Source: Asinibacterium sp. OR53 (GTDB lineage: Bacteria > Bacteroidota > Bacteroidia > Chitinophagales > Chitinophagaceae). Taken from it: DNA of 64,000 nucleotides. The notes under the pieces were generated by a model. It ran no database searches. It saw only the letters and a program-made list of their open reading frames with translations, and was not told the origin of the DNA. A program made the position numbers and the translations under genes. The stretch covers positions 558,001 through 622,000 of the forward strand of contig NZ_KI911562.1 of the NCBI RefSeq assembly GCF_000515315.1, read 5' to 3'. Of this stretch, positions 34,981-44,639 are shown in pieces (position 1 is the first letter of the stretch; the number at the start of each line of letters is the position of its first letter).

Positions 34981-36672
34981 ATGGCCATCAAACTAAAAAC
35001 AAAACTCGGACTGGGATTATCCTTCCTCTTCATTGTCATCTTAACTTATGGCATACTGGCCATTTTTTATATCAACCGGTTAAGTGGCGATGCAGAAAAA
35101 GTGCTGAAGAACAATTACGAATCGCTCGTGTATTGTAACAATATGCTGAAATCCCTGGAAGATATCCCACAGAAAAAAGAAGCCATCCAACTTTTCGATA
35201 ATAACCTGAGCAAACAGGAAAACAACATCACAGAGGTCGGCGAAAAAGAAGCCACGCAGACTTTGCGCAGGAATTTTTCAGTACTTCTGTCCGATCCGGG
35301 CAGCCCGGCTAATTATGCCACAGTACGGCAAGATATCTTACGTGTTGACGAGCTCAACCAGCAAGCCATGCTCCGGAAAAATGCCGTGGCATTAAAAACG
35401 GCAGAAGACGCAACTTTATGGCTTACGATCATTTTTGTAGTGTTGGGGCTGGTTGCTTTCTCCTTTGTAGTGAATTTCCCCGCCATCATTGCCACTCCCG
35501 TTCGCCTGCTCAACGACGGTATACATGAGATCGCCAACAAAAATTACCGGAAAAGGATTTTCCTGCAACAGGAAGACGAGTTCGGCGAGCTGGCAGCCGC
35601 GTTTAACAGTATGGCTGAAAAGCTGGATGAATACGAGCACAGCAACCTGGCACAGATCAAGTTTGAAAAAAGCCGGATAGAAACCATCATAAACCAAATG
35701 AAAGACGGCATCATTGGACTGGACGCTAAACGAAACATACTTTTCCTGAACCCGGTAGCCGAAGTTTTATTGGGCATCAAAGAAAGTTCCATCATTGGCA
35801 TGTATGCTCCTGATGTGGCTTTAAGCAATGACCTGATGCGTACTTTGTTACACGAGGATAAAAAAGAATTGAAAATTTTCGCAGATAATAAAGAGAGCTA
35901 TTTCAACAAAGACACACTCAATGTAACCAATAACGAAACCATTATCGGGCAAGTCATCATTTTGCGCAACATCACTCCCTTCCATGAACTGAATACAGCT
36001 AAAACCAATTTCATCGCTACTGTTTCACATGAACTGAAAACGCCTATTTCGGCCATCAAAATGAGTGCGCAGCTCCTCACAGACAACAGGGTGGGCTCTC
36101 TGAACAATGAGCAACAGGAGCTTATCGGCAGTATCCGCGACGATGCTGAACGGTTGTTGAAGATTACCGGCGAACTGCTGAACATGTCGCAGGTAGAAAC
36201 AGGACATATTCACCTGAAATTACAGGCCACCAATCCAGCCTCCATTATAGAACAAGCTACACAGGCCGTTGCATTACCTGCACAACAAAAAAACATTGCT
36301 ATTCATCGTCAGTTGGCCAACGACTTGCCTTCCATCCAGGCGGATGCTGAAAAAACATCCTGGGTACTGGTTAACCTGCTCACCAATGCCATCAAATACT
36401 CTTCCGAATCCTCATCCATCGAAGTGAGCGCATCACTGCACGAAGGCAAAATCATTTTTACCGTAACCGATCATGGCAAAGGCATTGATGAGAAATACCT
36501 ACCCCGCATTTTCGATCGCTATTTTAAAGTGCCGGGGGTTCATGAAGGAACTGGCACAGGACTGGGTCTATCCATTTCCAAAGAGTTCATTGAAGCACAA
36601 CACGGACAGATATGGGCCGTGAGTCGCACCGGTGAAGGCAGCCAGTTTTCTTTTTCGTTACCCAAAGCATGA
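34981..36672 (+). CDS. HAMP/PAS histidine kinase, probable kinase half of a split KdpD
   Basis: The 563-residue kinase has a membrane helix at about 10-30, an extracytoplasmic domain to about 145 and a second helix at about 147-168. A HAMP linker (about 170-222), a PAS domain (about 235-330), the phospho-acceptor H350 (V-S-H-E-L-K-T-P) and an ATPase domain with N-L-L-T-N-A-I-K-Y and G-T-G-L-G-L follow. The sensor architecture differs from E. coli KdpD, which has four helices and a GAF domain. Gene order suggests that it works with the upstream KdpD-like protein and phosphorylates the regulator at 25142-26491. Confidence 0.92.
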   Translation: MAIKLKTKLGLGLSFLFIVILTYGILAIFYINRLSGDAEKVLKNNYESLVYCNNMLKSLEDIPQKKEAIQLFDNNLSKQENNITEVGEKEATQTLRRNFSVLLSDPGSPANYATVRQDILRVDELNQQAMLRKNAVALKTAEDATLWLTIIFVVLGLVAFSFVVNFPAIIATPVRLLNDGIHEIANKNYRKRIFLQQEDEFGELAAAFNSMAEKLDEYEHSNLAQIKFEKSRIETIINQMKDGIIGLDAKRNILFLNPVAEVLLGIKESSIIGMYAPDVALSNDLMRTLLHEDKKELKIFADNKESYFNKDTLNVTNNETIIGQVIILRNITPFHELNTAKTNFIATVSHELKTPISAIKMSAQLLTDNRVGSLNNEQQELIGSIRDDAERLLKITGELLNMSQVETGHIHLKLQATNPASIIEQATQAVALPAQQKNIAIHRQLANDLPSIQADAEKTSWVLVNLLTNAIKYSSESSSIEVSASLHEGKIIFTVTDHGKGIDEKYLPRIFDRYFKVPGVHEGTGTGLGLSISKEFIEAQHGQIWAVSRTGEGSQFSFSLPKA

Positions 36673-38667
36673 TTAAACAGAAGAAGACCTTCTGTCAACA
36701 CGCTGCAACGGCAGGTATACTTTGGGGTTTATGAGTAACGGCACGTTTTCAATAACAGTGGATGCATTGTCGAGGCCGAACGCTTTCTGGTCGGATTGTG
36801 CCCAGTTTTTGATGGCAAAATAGGAATCCATGATGAATCCTTCCTTGAGCGAAAGCTCGTTCTCCACCGAGAGGAACGATTCTATGATTACAAAACGTAT
36901 GTCGGCATGGAAAGTTTCTCTTTGCAGGCTTTCGTATTTATTGACCACACAGATCTCTCCCCTGTTAAACATTTCCTGCACTACTTTCTTAAACAGCAGG
37001 TTGATACGAGGTTGTACACGGAAGCCCAGCTTAAAGTCGATCCGTATCACTTTCCCTTTCACGAGTTCTTTGGTAGAATACTCCATGGTAAAAGGAGCAT
37101 CAGCTCTGTCGATATGTATAAACCAGTAAACTTCGGCCCGCTTGGCCCTGCGGTGCAGGATGGAATGCATGATCCTTTTTTCAATCTCTCCATCGTAATC
37201 AGCCTTGGTAAGGTAAACCAGGTGGGTGGCGTATTTGGGGAAATTCGTATCCTCGCTGAGTTCTACCAATCGTGGGAGATATTCCGAGAACTTCACAAAC
37301 TGTAAATAGCGATTGGTGATCTTGCGGGCCCTGAACCATATTACCATGATGAAAGTGAGTCCGAATTCAAAGAAAAGGAACATCCACCTTTGCTTGATCT
37401 TGGCCACATTGGCAATGAAGAAAGCCACTTCCACGGTAATGAACACCATCATAATAAGGGTGATCAATGCAAAATTCCATTTGCGAACCCGGTGCATGTA
37501 CACATACATCAGCGTGGTGGTCATCAGCATGGCAATGACAATGGAGAAGCCATAAGCCGCTTCCATATGTCCGCTCTCCCGGAAATACAACATCATGGCT
37601 ATACATCCGATCCATAATATGATATTCAGGCTGGGAATATAGATCTGCCCTTTGATGTCGGTGGGGAATTTAATGGTAACCCTCGGCCAGAAGTTCATGC
37701 TGATGGCTTCACTGATAAGTGTAAATGACCCACTGATCAAAGCCTGGCTGGCAATGATAGTGGCCATCGTGGCAATGATGATACCCACAAGCAGGAACCA
37801 GTGTGGCATCAGCTCATAAAAAGGATTCAGTGCGCCCAGCGATTTACTGTGCTGCATCAGCAGCCAGGCACCTTGTCCCATATAATTGATAACAAGGGAG
37901 AATTTCACAAATATCCAGCTCACCTGGATATTCCTGCGGCCACAATGTCCGAGGTCGCTGTACAAGGCTTCTGCTCCTGTTGTACAAAGGAAAACGGCAC
38001 CCAGTATCCAGAAACCTTTGGGATAGTTGACCAGCAGCTCAATGCCATAATAAGGATTGATGGCCTTAAGAATTTCAGGCATGTGCACAATCTGCGCAGC
38101 CCCTAATATCATGATCATGGCAAACCAGATGAGCATGATAGGTCCAAAAGAAAAGCCCACTACTTTGGTACCGAACCGCTGGAAAAAGAACAGTAGGGAG
38201 ATGATACCGATCACAATACCTACCGTAAGGTTATTGCCGGGAACAATGGTAGTTTCCAAACCTTTTACTCCACCCAATCCTTCAATGGCCGAAGCCACGG
38301 AAATGGGCGGGGTGATGATGCCATCGGCCAGCAGGGTGGCCGCACCGATGATGGCCGGTACATAGAGCCATTTTACATAACGGCGAACCAAGGCATAGAG
38401 CGAAAAAATCCCTCCTTCACCACGGTTATCGGCTCTCAAAGTGAGGAATACATATTTGAAAGTGGTTTGCAGCGTCAGCGTCCACACCACACAGGATATA
38501 CCACCATAGACCAACTCTTCCGTAATGGGCCGTTCGCCGATGATGGAGCGGAATACATATAAAGGAGAAGTTCCGATATCACCATAAATGATACCCAGCG
38601 TTACCAATAAGCCCGCAAAACTCAATTTGCTCAAATAATTATGACCAGCCGAAGAAGAGGTAGGCAT
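36673..38667 (-). CDS. kup: Kup-family potassium transporter
   Basis: The 664-residue product is a KUP/HAK potassium-proton symporter. The N-terminal G-I-I-Y-G-D-I-G-T-S-P-L-Y-V-F is the family hallmark; about 12 hydrophobic helices run to residue 450, then a soluble C-terminal domain. It is a low-affinity, constitutive-type system, complementary to Kdp. It converges with the histidine kinase with no base between the stops, so the two transcripts may overlap. Its upstream region (38668-38884) is AT-rich, with no promoter I can call with confidence. Confidence 0.95.
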   Translation of the reverse strand: MPTSSSAGHNYLSKLSFAGLLVTLGIIYGDIGTSPLYVFRSIIGERPITEELVYGGISCVVWTLTLQTTFKYVFLTLRADNRGEGGIFSLYALVRRYVKWLYVPAIIGAATLLADGIITPPISVASAIEGLGGVKGLETTIVPGNNLTVGIVIGIISLLFFFQRFGTKVVGFSFGPIMLIWFAMIMILGAAQIVHMPEILKAINPYYGIELLVNYPKGFWILGAVFLCTTGAEALYSDLGHCGRRNIQVSWIFVKFSLVINYMGQGAWLLMQHSKSLGALNPFYELMPHWFLLVGIIIATMATIIASQALISGSFTLISEAISMNFWPRVTIKFPTDIKGQIYIPSLNIILWIGCIAMMLYFRESGHMEAAYGFSIVIAMLMTTTLMYVYMHRVRKWNFALITLIMMVFITVEVAFFIANVAKIKQRWMFLFFEFGLTFIMVIWFRARKITNRYLQFVKFSEYLPRLVELSEDTNFPKYATHLVYLTKADYDGEIEKRIMHSILHRRAKRAEVYWFIHIDRADAPFTMEYSTKELVKGKVIRIDFKLGFRVQPRINLLFKKVVQEMFNRGEICVVNKYESLQRETFHADIRFVIIESFLSVENELSLKEGFIMDSYFAIKNWAQSDQKAFGLDNASTVIENVPLLINPKVYLPLQRVDRRSSSV

Positions 38668-38884
38668 GATAAGTCAGGATAGTTTAGTTTATGATTAAAT
38701 ACAAAATAAGTAAAAAGGATATTGGAAAGATGGCTGGCAATCATAGCAATTATCAAGAATCAAAACTATTTTCAAAATCAGCACCTATACAGTTTTTACC
38801 AAAATATTAATCGACATTTAAGCAATAACAATTGTTCGTTTTACCTTTCGGGTCCGAATCCCTTCATCCAGTTATCTTTAACTC

Positions 38885-41800
38885 ATGTCAGCACACCAGC
38901 ACTTTACGAACCTGTTCACCGATATTTACGGCTCGCTCAACGAGCAGCAGAAAAAAGCCGTAGATACCATTGAAGGTCCTGTGATGGTGATTGCCGGTCC
39001 GGGTACAGGTAAAACACAGATACTGGCGGCCCGCATTGGAAAGATATTGATGGATACCGATGTTTTACCCGAAAATATCCTCTGTCTTACTTATACCGAT
39101 GCCGGTGTGGTGGCCATGCGCAAAAGACTGGTTGGCTTCATGGGTCCCGATGCCTATAAAGTGAACATCTATACTTTTCACGCCTTCTGCAACGACATCA
39201 TCCAGGAAAACCTCTCACTCTTCGAAAAAACAGCCCTGGACCCTATTTCAGCGCTTGAAAGCATCGAACTGTTCAAAACGCTGATCGACAACTTTCCCAA
39301 AAACCATCCTTTAAAACGCTACCGGGGCGATGTTTATTTTGAGGTCAGGAACCTGCAATCGCTCTTCAGCACCATGAAGCGCGAAGGATGGACACCAGGG
39401 TATATTTCGTCTCAAATCGACGCTTATCTCAACGACCTGCCCAACCGGCAGGATTATATCTACCAGCGCAATGGCAAAAATTATAAGGCCGGCGACCTGA
39501 AGACAGCCCGCATAGAGGAAGAAACTGAGAGGATGGAAAAGCTGCGCGCCGCTGTCAACGAATTCAATCGTTTCCAGGAGATGATGCTCAGGAAGAACCG
39601 TTACGATTTCGACGACATGATCAACTGGGTGATACGAGCTTTCAATGAAGAAAAGCATTTACTGGCCCGCTACCAGGAACAATACCAGTATATATTGGTT
39701 GATGAATACCAGGATACCAGCGGTACGCAGAACAGGCTGGTGGAACTGCTCATCAGTTATTGGGATAAACCCAATGTATTCGTGGTGGGCGATGATGACC
39801 AAAGCATCTATCGCTTCCAGGGAGCCAACGTGGAGAACATGCTCCATTTCGCCAACCAGTACCGCGAGCACCTGCGAACAGTAGTGCTGACCAACAATTA
39901 CCGTTCAACCCAACCCATCCTTGATGCTTCCAAAACACTGATTGACCGGAACAGTGAAAGGCTGGTGAATAAAATAGAGGGGCTTTCCAAAACATTACTT
40001 GCTTCTAATGCTGCTATCGCCCAACTGGATCACCAGCCACAACTAAGGGTCTATGAAACGCAACAGGATGAAATGATCGACATCACCCTGCATGTTGGCC
40101 GTTTACTTGAACAAGGCATTCAACCTGGAGCCATCGGTATCATTTATAAAGAGAACAAATACGGCGAAGAACTGACGCAATACTTCAGGCAGCAAAACAT
40201 TCCCGTGTACAGCAAACGCAGGCTGAACATATTGGAATTACCCCTGGCCAGGAAGATCATCTTATTGCTCAAATACCTGGCAGCAGAGCACGATATTCCT
40301 TATGGTGGTGATGAAATGTTGTTCGAGATCCTGCACTTCGACTGGTTCGGCATCGCACCGCTCGACATTGCCCGGTTGAGCATTGAAGTGGCTGAACGGA
40401 AGTTTGGAAAAGATAAGACTTCTATCAGGCAATTATTGCATGACAAAATTAACCAACCTCCGCAGGACCTGTTCAGTCAGCCTGTTCCAGCAGCATTGAA
40501 AAACGCCGGGCTCATGCTTGAATCACTGATTGCTGATGTGCCCAATATCACCCTGCAAAACCTTTTTGAAAACTGTATCCGCAAAGCAGGGGTATTGAAC
40601 TTCATCATGCAGCAGCCCGATAAACACTGGCACCTGCAGGTACTCACCGGCCTCTTCAATTTTATAAAAGAAGAGACTCGCCGCAACCCCTTGCTTTCCC
40701 TGGAAACACTGGTGAACAATATAGCACTGATGGAGAAAGAAGTCATCAGCCTTCCGTTGGTACAGGTAAGCGGCACCGACAAGGGCGTTAACCTCATGAC
40801 TGCGCATGGTTCAAAGGGATTGGAATTTGAGCATGTATTCTTTGCAGGTTGCAATGCCAGTAACTGGGAAAAGAAACGCAAGCCGGGCGGTGGATACAGT
40901 TTCCCGGATACACTCTTTATTTCTCAACCTGCGCATAAGGAAGAGGAAGAATTGCGCCGCCTGTTTTATGTGGCCCTTACACGTGCCGAAGAGCACCTCG
41001 TTATTTCTTATGCCCGGTTCAAAGACGATGGCAAAGAGCTGGAGCCTTCCATGTTCATTGCCGAGATACAGGAAAAACATGCATTGCCTGCAATGACGGT
41101 ATTGGTTGATGAGGAAACCCGCAGCAGATTTGCCGCACTGGCTTTCCAAACCGCTTCGGCTCCGGAGATCGACCCCATGGAAGCCGATGTGGTTACACAC
41201 CTGCTCGACCGATTCGTGATGAATGTGACTGCATTGAACAATTATTTGAAATGCCCATTGCAATTCTATTTCAATAACCTGGTTCGCGTTCCCTCGGGTA
41301 AATCGGAAGCCACAGAATTCGGTTCCGCCGTTCACGATGCCTTGCACAAGCTCTTCAGCAAAATGAAGGATACCAATACTTTCCCGCCGAAAAGCAGTTT
41401 CATTGAGGACTTTGAAAAATACATGCACCGGCATCGCGAGAGTTTTACCAAAGAGCAGTTTGCAAGAAGGAAGGAATATGGGCAGGAAGTGTTGTCCAAT
41501 TATTACGATCACTATGTTGATACATGGAACAAGATCGTAGTAGTGGAAACCAGCATCCGGAATGTGGTAGTGAAAAATGTTCCGCTCAAGGGCAAGATAG
41601 ACAAACTGGAATTCGACGGTAAAAATGTAAATGTGGTGGATTACAAAACCGGTGATATTGAAAATGCAAGAGATAAGTTGAAGCCGCCGCATGATAAAAA
41701 TCCCAACGGGGGCGATTACTGGCGGCAGGCAGTATTCTACAAAATACTGATAGATAACATGGAGCAGAAGAACTGGAACGTGGTGAGCGCCGAATTCGAT

Positions 41801-42028
41801 TTTGTAGAGCCCGACAAAAAGAAGCAGTACCGCAAAGAAAAGATTGTTATCAAGCCGGAAGATATTACCACCGTTACCCAGCAGATCAGCTCTGTATGGC
41901 AGAAGATACAGGATCGCGCGTTCTATACCGGTTGCGGCAAGGCCGATTGTCACTGGTGTAATTTTGTTAAAACCAACAGCCTGGCCATATCACTCCACAA
42001 TCTTAACGAAGAAGAAGACAACGATTAA
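38885..42028 (+). CDS. UvrD-type helicase fused to an AddB-like iron-sulfur nuclease
   Basis: The 1047-residue protein has a UvrD/Rep helicase core: G-P-G-T-G-K-T at 38-44, V-D-E-Y-Q-D-T, G-D-D-D-Q-S-I-Y-R-F-Q-G-A and the late T-A-H-G-S-K-G-L-E-F and Y-V-A-L-T-R-A. The C-terminus is a PD-(D/E)XK nuclease: F-G-S-A-V-H near residue 820, then G-K-I-D-K-L-E-F and V-V-D-Y-K-T-G. One cysteine before it and C-x4-C-x2-C after it could hold an iron-sulfur cluster, as in AddB, Cas4 and Dna2. It may process DNA ends for recombination. TATCTTTA lies four bases upstream of the ATG. Confidence 0.92.
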   Translation: MSAHQHFTNLFTDIYGSLNEQQKKAVDTIEGPVMVIAGPGTGKTQILAARIGKILMDTDVLPENILCLTYTDAGVVAMRKRLVGFMGPDAYKVNIYTFHAFCNDIIQENLSLFEKTALDPISALESIELFKTLIDNFPKNHPLKRYRGDVYFEVRNLQSLFSTMKREGWTPGYISSQIDAYLNDLPNRQDYIYQRNGKNYKAGDLKTARIEEETERMEKLRAAVNEFNRFQEMMLRKNRYDFDDMINWVIRAFNEEKHLLARYQEQYQYILVDEYQDTSGTQNRLVELLISYWDKPNVFVVGDDDQSIYRFQGANVENMLHFANQYREHLRTVVLTNNYRSTQPILDASKTLIDRNSERLVNKIEGLSKTLLASNAAIAQLDHQPQLRVYETQQDEMIDITLHVGRLLEQGIQPGAIGIIYKENKYGEELTQYFRQQNIPVYSKRRLNILELPLARKIILLLKYLAAEHDIPYGGDEMLFEILHFDWFGIAPLDIARLSIEVAERKFGKDKTSIRQLLHDKINQPPQDLFSQPVPAALKNAGLMLESLIADVPNITLQNLFENCIRKAGVLNFIMQQPDKHWHLQVLTGLFNFIKEETRRNPLLSLETLVNNIALMEKEVISLPLVQVSGTDKGVNLMTAHGSKGLEFEHVFFAGCNASNWEKKRKPGGGYSFPDTLFISQPAHKEEEELRRLFYVALTRAEEHLVISYARFKDDGKELEPSMFIAEIQEKHALPAMTVLVDEETRSRFAALAFQTASAPEIDPMEADVVTHLLDRFVMNVTALNNYLKCPLQFYFNNLVRVPSGKSEATEFGSAVHDALHKLFSKMKDTNTFPPKSSFIEDFEKYMHRHRESFTKEQFARRKEYGQEVLSNYYDHYVDTWNKIVVVETSIRNVVVKNVPLKGKIDKLEFDGKNVNVVDYKTGDIENARDKLKPPHDKNPNGGDYWRQAVFYKILIDNMEQKNWNVVSAEFDFVEPDKKKQYRKEKIVIKPEDITTVTQQISSVWQKIQDRAFYTGCGKADCHWCNFVKTNSLAISLHNLNEEEDND

Positions 42029-42058
42029 CCTCAAACAATATAAGTTTGCAACTGATCA

Positions 42059-43483
42059 ATGATCCAGATGAAGCATACGGTATCCTTTTTTATTGCAATC
42101 CTGTCGGTCTCCATCGCCACACTGGCGCTGCATTCCTGTGCCAATATCATTCCGCCGGGCGGAGGACCCAAGGACAGTCTCCCTCCCCGGCTGGCCCTGG
42201 CATCGCCCCGGGACTCATCCCTCAATATTCCGCTGACCACTAAAAACATCGTACTCACTTTCGATGAGTTCGTGCAGTTGCAGAACATACAGGAAAACCT
42301 CATCGTTTCTCCCACGCTTAAAAATATTCCAACAGTAGATGCACACCTGCGCAATGTAACGGTGCGGCTCAGGGACACACTGGAAGCCAACACAACATAC
42401 ACGCTCAATTTTGGCGATGCCGTTAAAGATGTGAATGAAGGCAATGTGGCAAAAGGTTTCAGCTATGTTTTCTCTACAGGAAAAAGCATCGACCATTTTA
42501 CTTATAGAGGTAAAGTCTTTTTAGCAGAAACAGGTAAGGCAGACAGCACATTGATCGTTGTACTGCACAACAACCTGTCAGACACAGCCATTTCGAAAGA
42601 TCGTCCGCGTTATTATGCACGCATCAACGGCAAGGGAGATTTTGTATTCCGCAACCTTCCCGCGGCTACTTTCAACGCCTATGTAGTGCCCAATGATTAT
42701 ACCAAGCGATATGATGACAGCACCAAGTTGTTTGCTTTCCTGGATTCGTCTGTAACGGTGGCCGCCAATACCAGGATTGATACTTTTTATGCTTTTCAAC
42801 AGGTAAAAAAGAAAGAAAAAATTACGACCGTTCCTAAAAACACTGCTGCACCCAACAAACCCAAGGAAGATAATAAGCTCAAATTGTTTGCCGGTTCATT
42901 GGAAGGTGGCAGTCAGGACCTGTTGAGCGATCTCCAATTGAATACCAACCATAAGCTGGCAACGATCGACAGTACGAAGATCCTTTTATGCGATACCAAT
43001 TACCAGGTGGTAAAAGGATATACCCTTTCGCTCGATACCAGTAAGACCAGGATCCATCTCCGGTACGATTGGAAAGAGAACATCCCGTTCAGGCTGGTCA
43101 TTGCCAAAGATGCTATGACCGATACGGCCGGGAATATGCGGGCCAAAGCAGATACCATCCGCTTTTATACAGAAAAAGAATCCAGCTATGGCAGCCTTTT
43201 TCTTCAATTCAAAAACCTCAACCTGCAGCAGAATCCGGTATTGCAGTTTGTACAGAACGACCACATCGTGGAATCGGTAGCGCTGACCTCGCCGGAATTC
43301 AAACGCAAGCTTTTCAAGCCCGGCAATTACGAGTTGCGTGTATTGTACGATACCAACCAGAACGGTGTATGGGATACCGGAAGATTCCCGGACAACCGCA
43401 AGCAGCCGGAACGCGTGCAGTCCATTCCAACCCAATTGAACATCAGGGGCAACTGGGACAACCAGGTATCGGTGAATCTCTGA
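42059..43483 (+). CDS. Ig-like (Big_5) lipoprotein
   Basis: The 474-residue product has a lipoprotein signal: a hydrophobic stretch then L-A-L-H-S-C, followed by A-N-I-I-P-P-G-G-G-P-K-D. The next domain is Ig-like (P-P-R-L...N-I-V-L-T-F-D-E-F-V, N-L-I-V-S-P), a Big_5 pattern common in Bacteroidota lipoproteins. The C-terminal half contains L-R-V-L-Y-D-T-N-Q-N-G-V-W-D-T-G, a typical end block for this group. It is probably anchored in the membrane facing the periplasm. Function is unknown. The start could be 42059 or the ATG at 42068. Confidence 0.8.
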   Translation: MIQMKHTVSFFIAILSVSIATLALHSCANIIPPGGGPKDSLPPRLALASPRDSSLNIPLTTKNIVLTFDEFVQLQNIQENLIVSPTLKNIPTVDAHLRNVTVRLRDTLEANTTYTLNFGDAVKDVNEGNVAKGFSYVFSTGKSIDHFTYRGKVFLAETGKADSTLIVVLHNNLSDTAISKDRPRYYARINGKGDFVFRNLPAATFNAYVVPNDYTKRYDDSTKLFAFLDSSVTVAANTRIDTFYAFQQVKKKEKITTVPKNTAAPNKPKEDNKLKLFAGSLEGGSQDLLSDLQLNTNHKLATIDSTKILLCDTNYQVVKGYTLSLDTSKTRIHLRYDWKENIPFRLVIAKDAMTDTAGNMRAKADTIRFYTEKESSYGSLFLQFKNLNLQQNPVLQFVQNDHIVESVALTSPEFKRKLFKPGNYELRVLYDTNQNGVWDTGRFPDNRKQPERVQSIPTQLNIRGNWDNQVSVNL

Positions 43484-43488
43484 TGATG

Positions 43489-43496
43489 TATCTTTG
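43489..43496 (+). promoter_or_regulatory. -7 box for recR, near-leaderless
   Basis: TATCTTTG ends five bases before the recR ATG at 43502. Confidence 0.5.
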
Positions 43497-43501
43497 CAGC
43501 T

Positions 43502-44116
43502 ATGCAGCTTCCTTCCGCTTTATTAGAGAATGCAGTGGCGCAGTTTGCCAAATTGCCGGGCATCGGCAAAAAAACAGCGCTGCGGCTGGTCCTGCACCTG
43601 CTCAAACAGGAAGTGAACGAAGTACAACATTTTGGAGAGACCATCGCCCGCATGCGGCGCGATATTAAATTCTGCCAGCGTTGCTTCAACATCAGCGATG
43701 GCGATATCTGTGCCATCTGTTCCAATTCCATGCGCAACCAGCACATGATCTGCGTGGTGGAGAACATCCGCGACGTTATTGCCATTGAAAGCACCCAACA
43801 ATTCAACGGCGCCTATCATGTACTGGGGGGCGTTATTTCGCCACTCGACGGTGTTGGTCCCGACCAGTTGAACATCAGCGCCCTTATACACCGTATTGAA
43901 AAAGAAGAAACGGAAGAGCTGGTGTTCGCGTTAAGTCCGAATATACAGGGCGATACCACCATTTATTATATCCAGAAAAAAATAACCCACCTCCGCTGCC
44001 GCGTTACCACCATTGCCCGTGGCATTGCTTTTGGCGGCGAACTGGAATATGCCGATGAGATGACATTGGCGCGCAGCATCGCCAACAGGCTGCCTGTACA
44101 GCAATATGTAAAGTAA
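43502..44116 (+). CDS. recR: recombination protein RecR
   Basis: RecR (204 residues) works with RecO in loading RecA at single-stranded gaps. The helix-hairpin-helix start (L-P-G-I-G-K-K-T-A-L-R), the zinc finger C-Q-R-C-F-N-I-S-D-G-D-I-C-A-I-C and the Toprim domain (V-V-E-N-I-R-D-V-I-A-I-E, H-V-L-G-G-V-I-S-P-L-D-G-V-G) all match. It follows the lipoprotein gene by 18 bases; a -7 box in that gap suggests an independent promoter. Confidence 0.96.
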   Translation: MQLPSALLENAVAQFAKLPGIGKKTALRLVLHLLKQEVNEVQHFGETIARMRRDIKFCQRCFNISDGDICAICSNSMRNQHMICVVENIRDVIAIESTQQFNGAYHVLGGVISPLDGVGPDQLNISALIHRIEKEETEELVFALSPNIQGDTTIYYIQKKITHLRCRVTTIARGIAFGGELEYADEMTLARSIANRLPVQQYVK

Positions 44117-44215
44117 AATAGCGCAGCAAGCAACCTTTCCTTACCCATTACCGTAATAGTATATAATTAATGCATAACATTGAATAATTTGCATATCAAC
44201 CGCAAATTCAATTTT

Positions 44216-44632
44216 ATGAAAAGATGGATACGGATCATTTTAGTAATTGCTGTGGCATGCGCTGTAACCGGCGGCATCATTGCCTATCGCATTTTCAACA
44301 AACCCCACAGGGATGTTACACAGGAAACAGGCGTAGCGCTTACCGCACAGCAGCTTTATGACGCTTTCAAGACCAACGAGCAGGCAGCCAATCAAAAGTA
44401 CCTCGACAAAGCCATCCAGCTTACCGGAGAGATTGTTGATATCAGCAAAAACCAGGAAGGCAATATTGTCGTAAATTTTAAGACCAATGACCCGCTTGTT
44501 ATGATCAATTGTACTTTCAAAACCAACCCCGGCGAGTTAAAACCGGGACAGAACATCACTTTCAAAGGCATCTGCACAGGGTATATCCCCGATGCCAACG
44601 TAGTTATCAATGAAGGCGTTTTAGCAAAATAA
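44216..44632 (+). CDS. tRNA_anti-like OB-fold protein, membrane anchored
   Basis: The 138-residue product has an N-terminal membrane helix or signal (W-I-R-I-I-L-V-I-A-V-A-C-A-V-T-G-G) and an OB-fold domain: K-A-I-Q-L-T-G-E-I-V-D-I then G-Q-N-I-T-F-K-G-I-C-T-G-Y. The domain matches the tRNA_anti-like family, whose extracytoplasmic members probably do not bind tRNA. It is eight bases before the YceI gene. The ATG at 44216 begins the signal; a start 12 codons upstream would add a polar leader. Confidence 0.8.
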   Translation: MKRWIRIILVIAVACAVTGGIIAYRIFNKPHRDVTQETGVALTAQQLYDAFKTNEQAANQKYLDKAIQLTGEIVDISKNQEGNIVVNFKTNDPLVMINCTFKTNPGELKPGQNITFKGICTGYIPDANVVINEGVLAK

Positions 44633-44639
44633 ACAACCT

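Noticed and set aside
40811..41953. Long 380-codon open frame on the minus strand within the helicase-nuclease gene
   Set aside because: It runs antisense to a gene with clear helicase and nuclease motifs and shows no recognisable domain; such frames arise from codon bias.
43069..43668. 199-codon frame spanning the lipoprotein gene end and recR start
   Set aside because: It overlaps two well-supported genes in another frame and has no motif.
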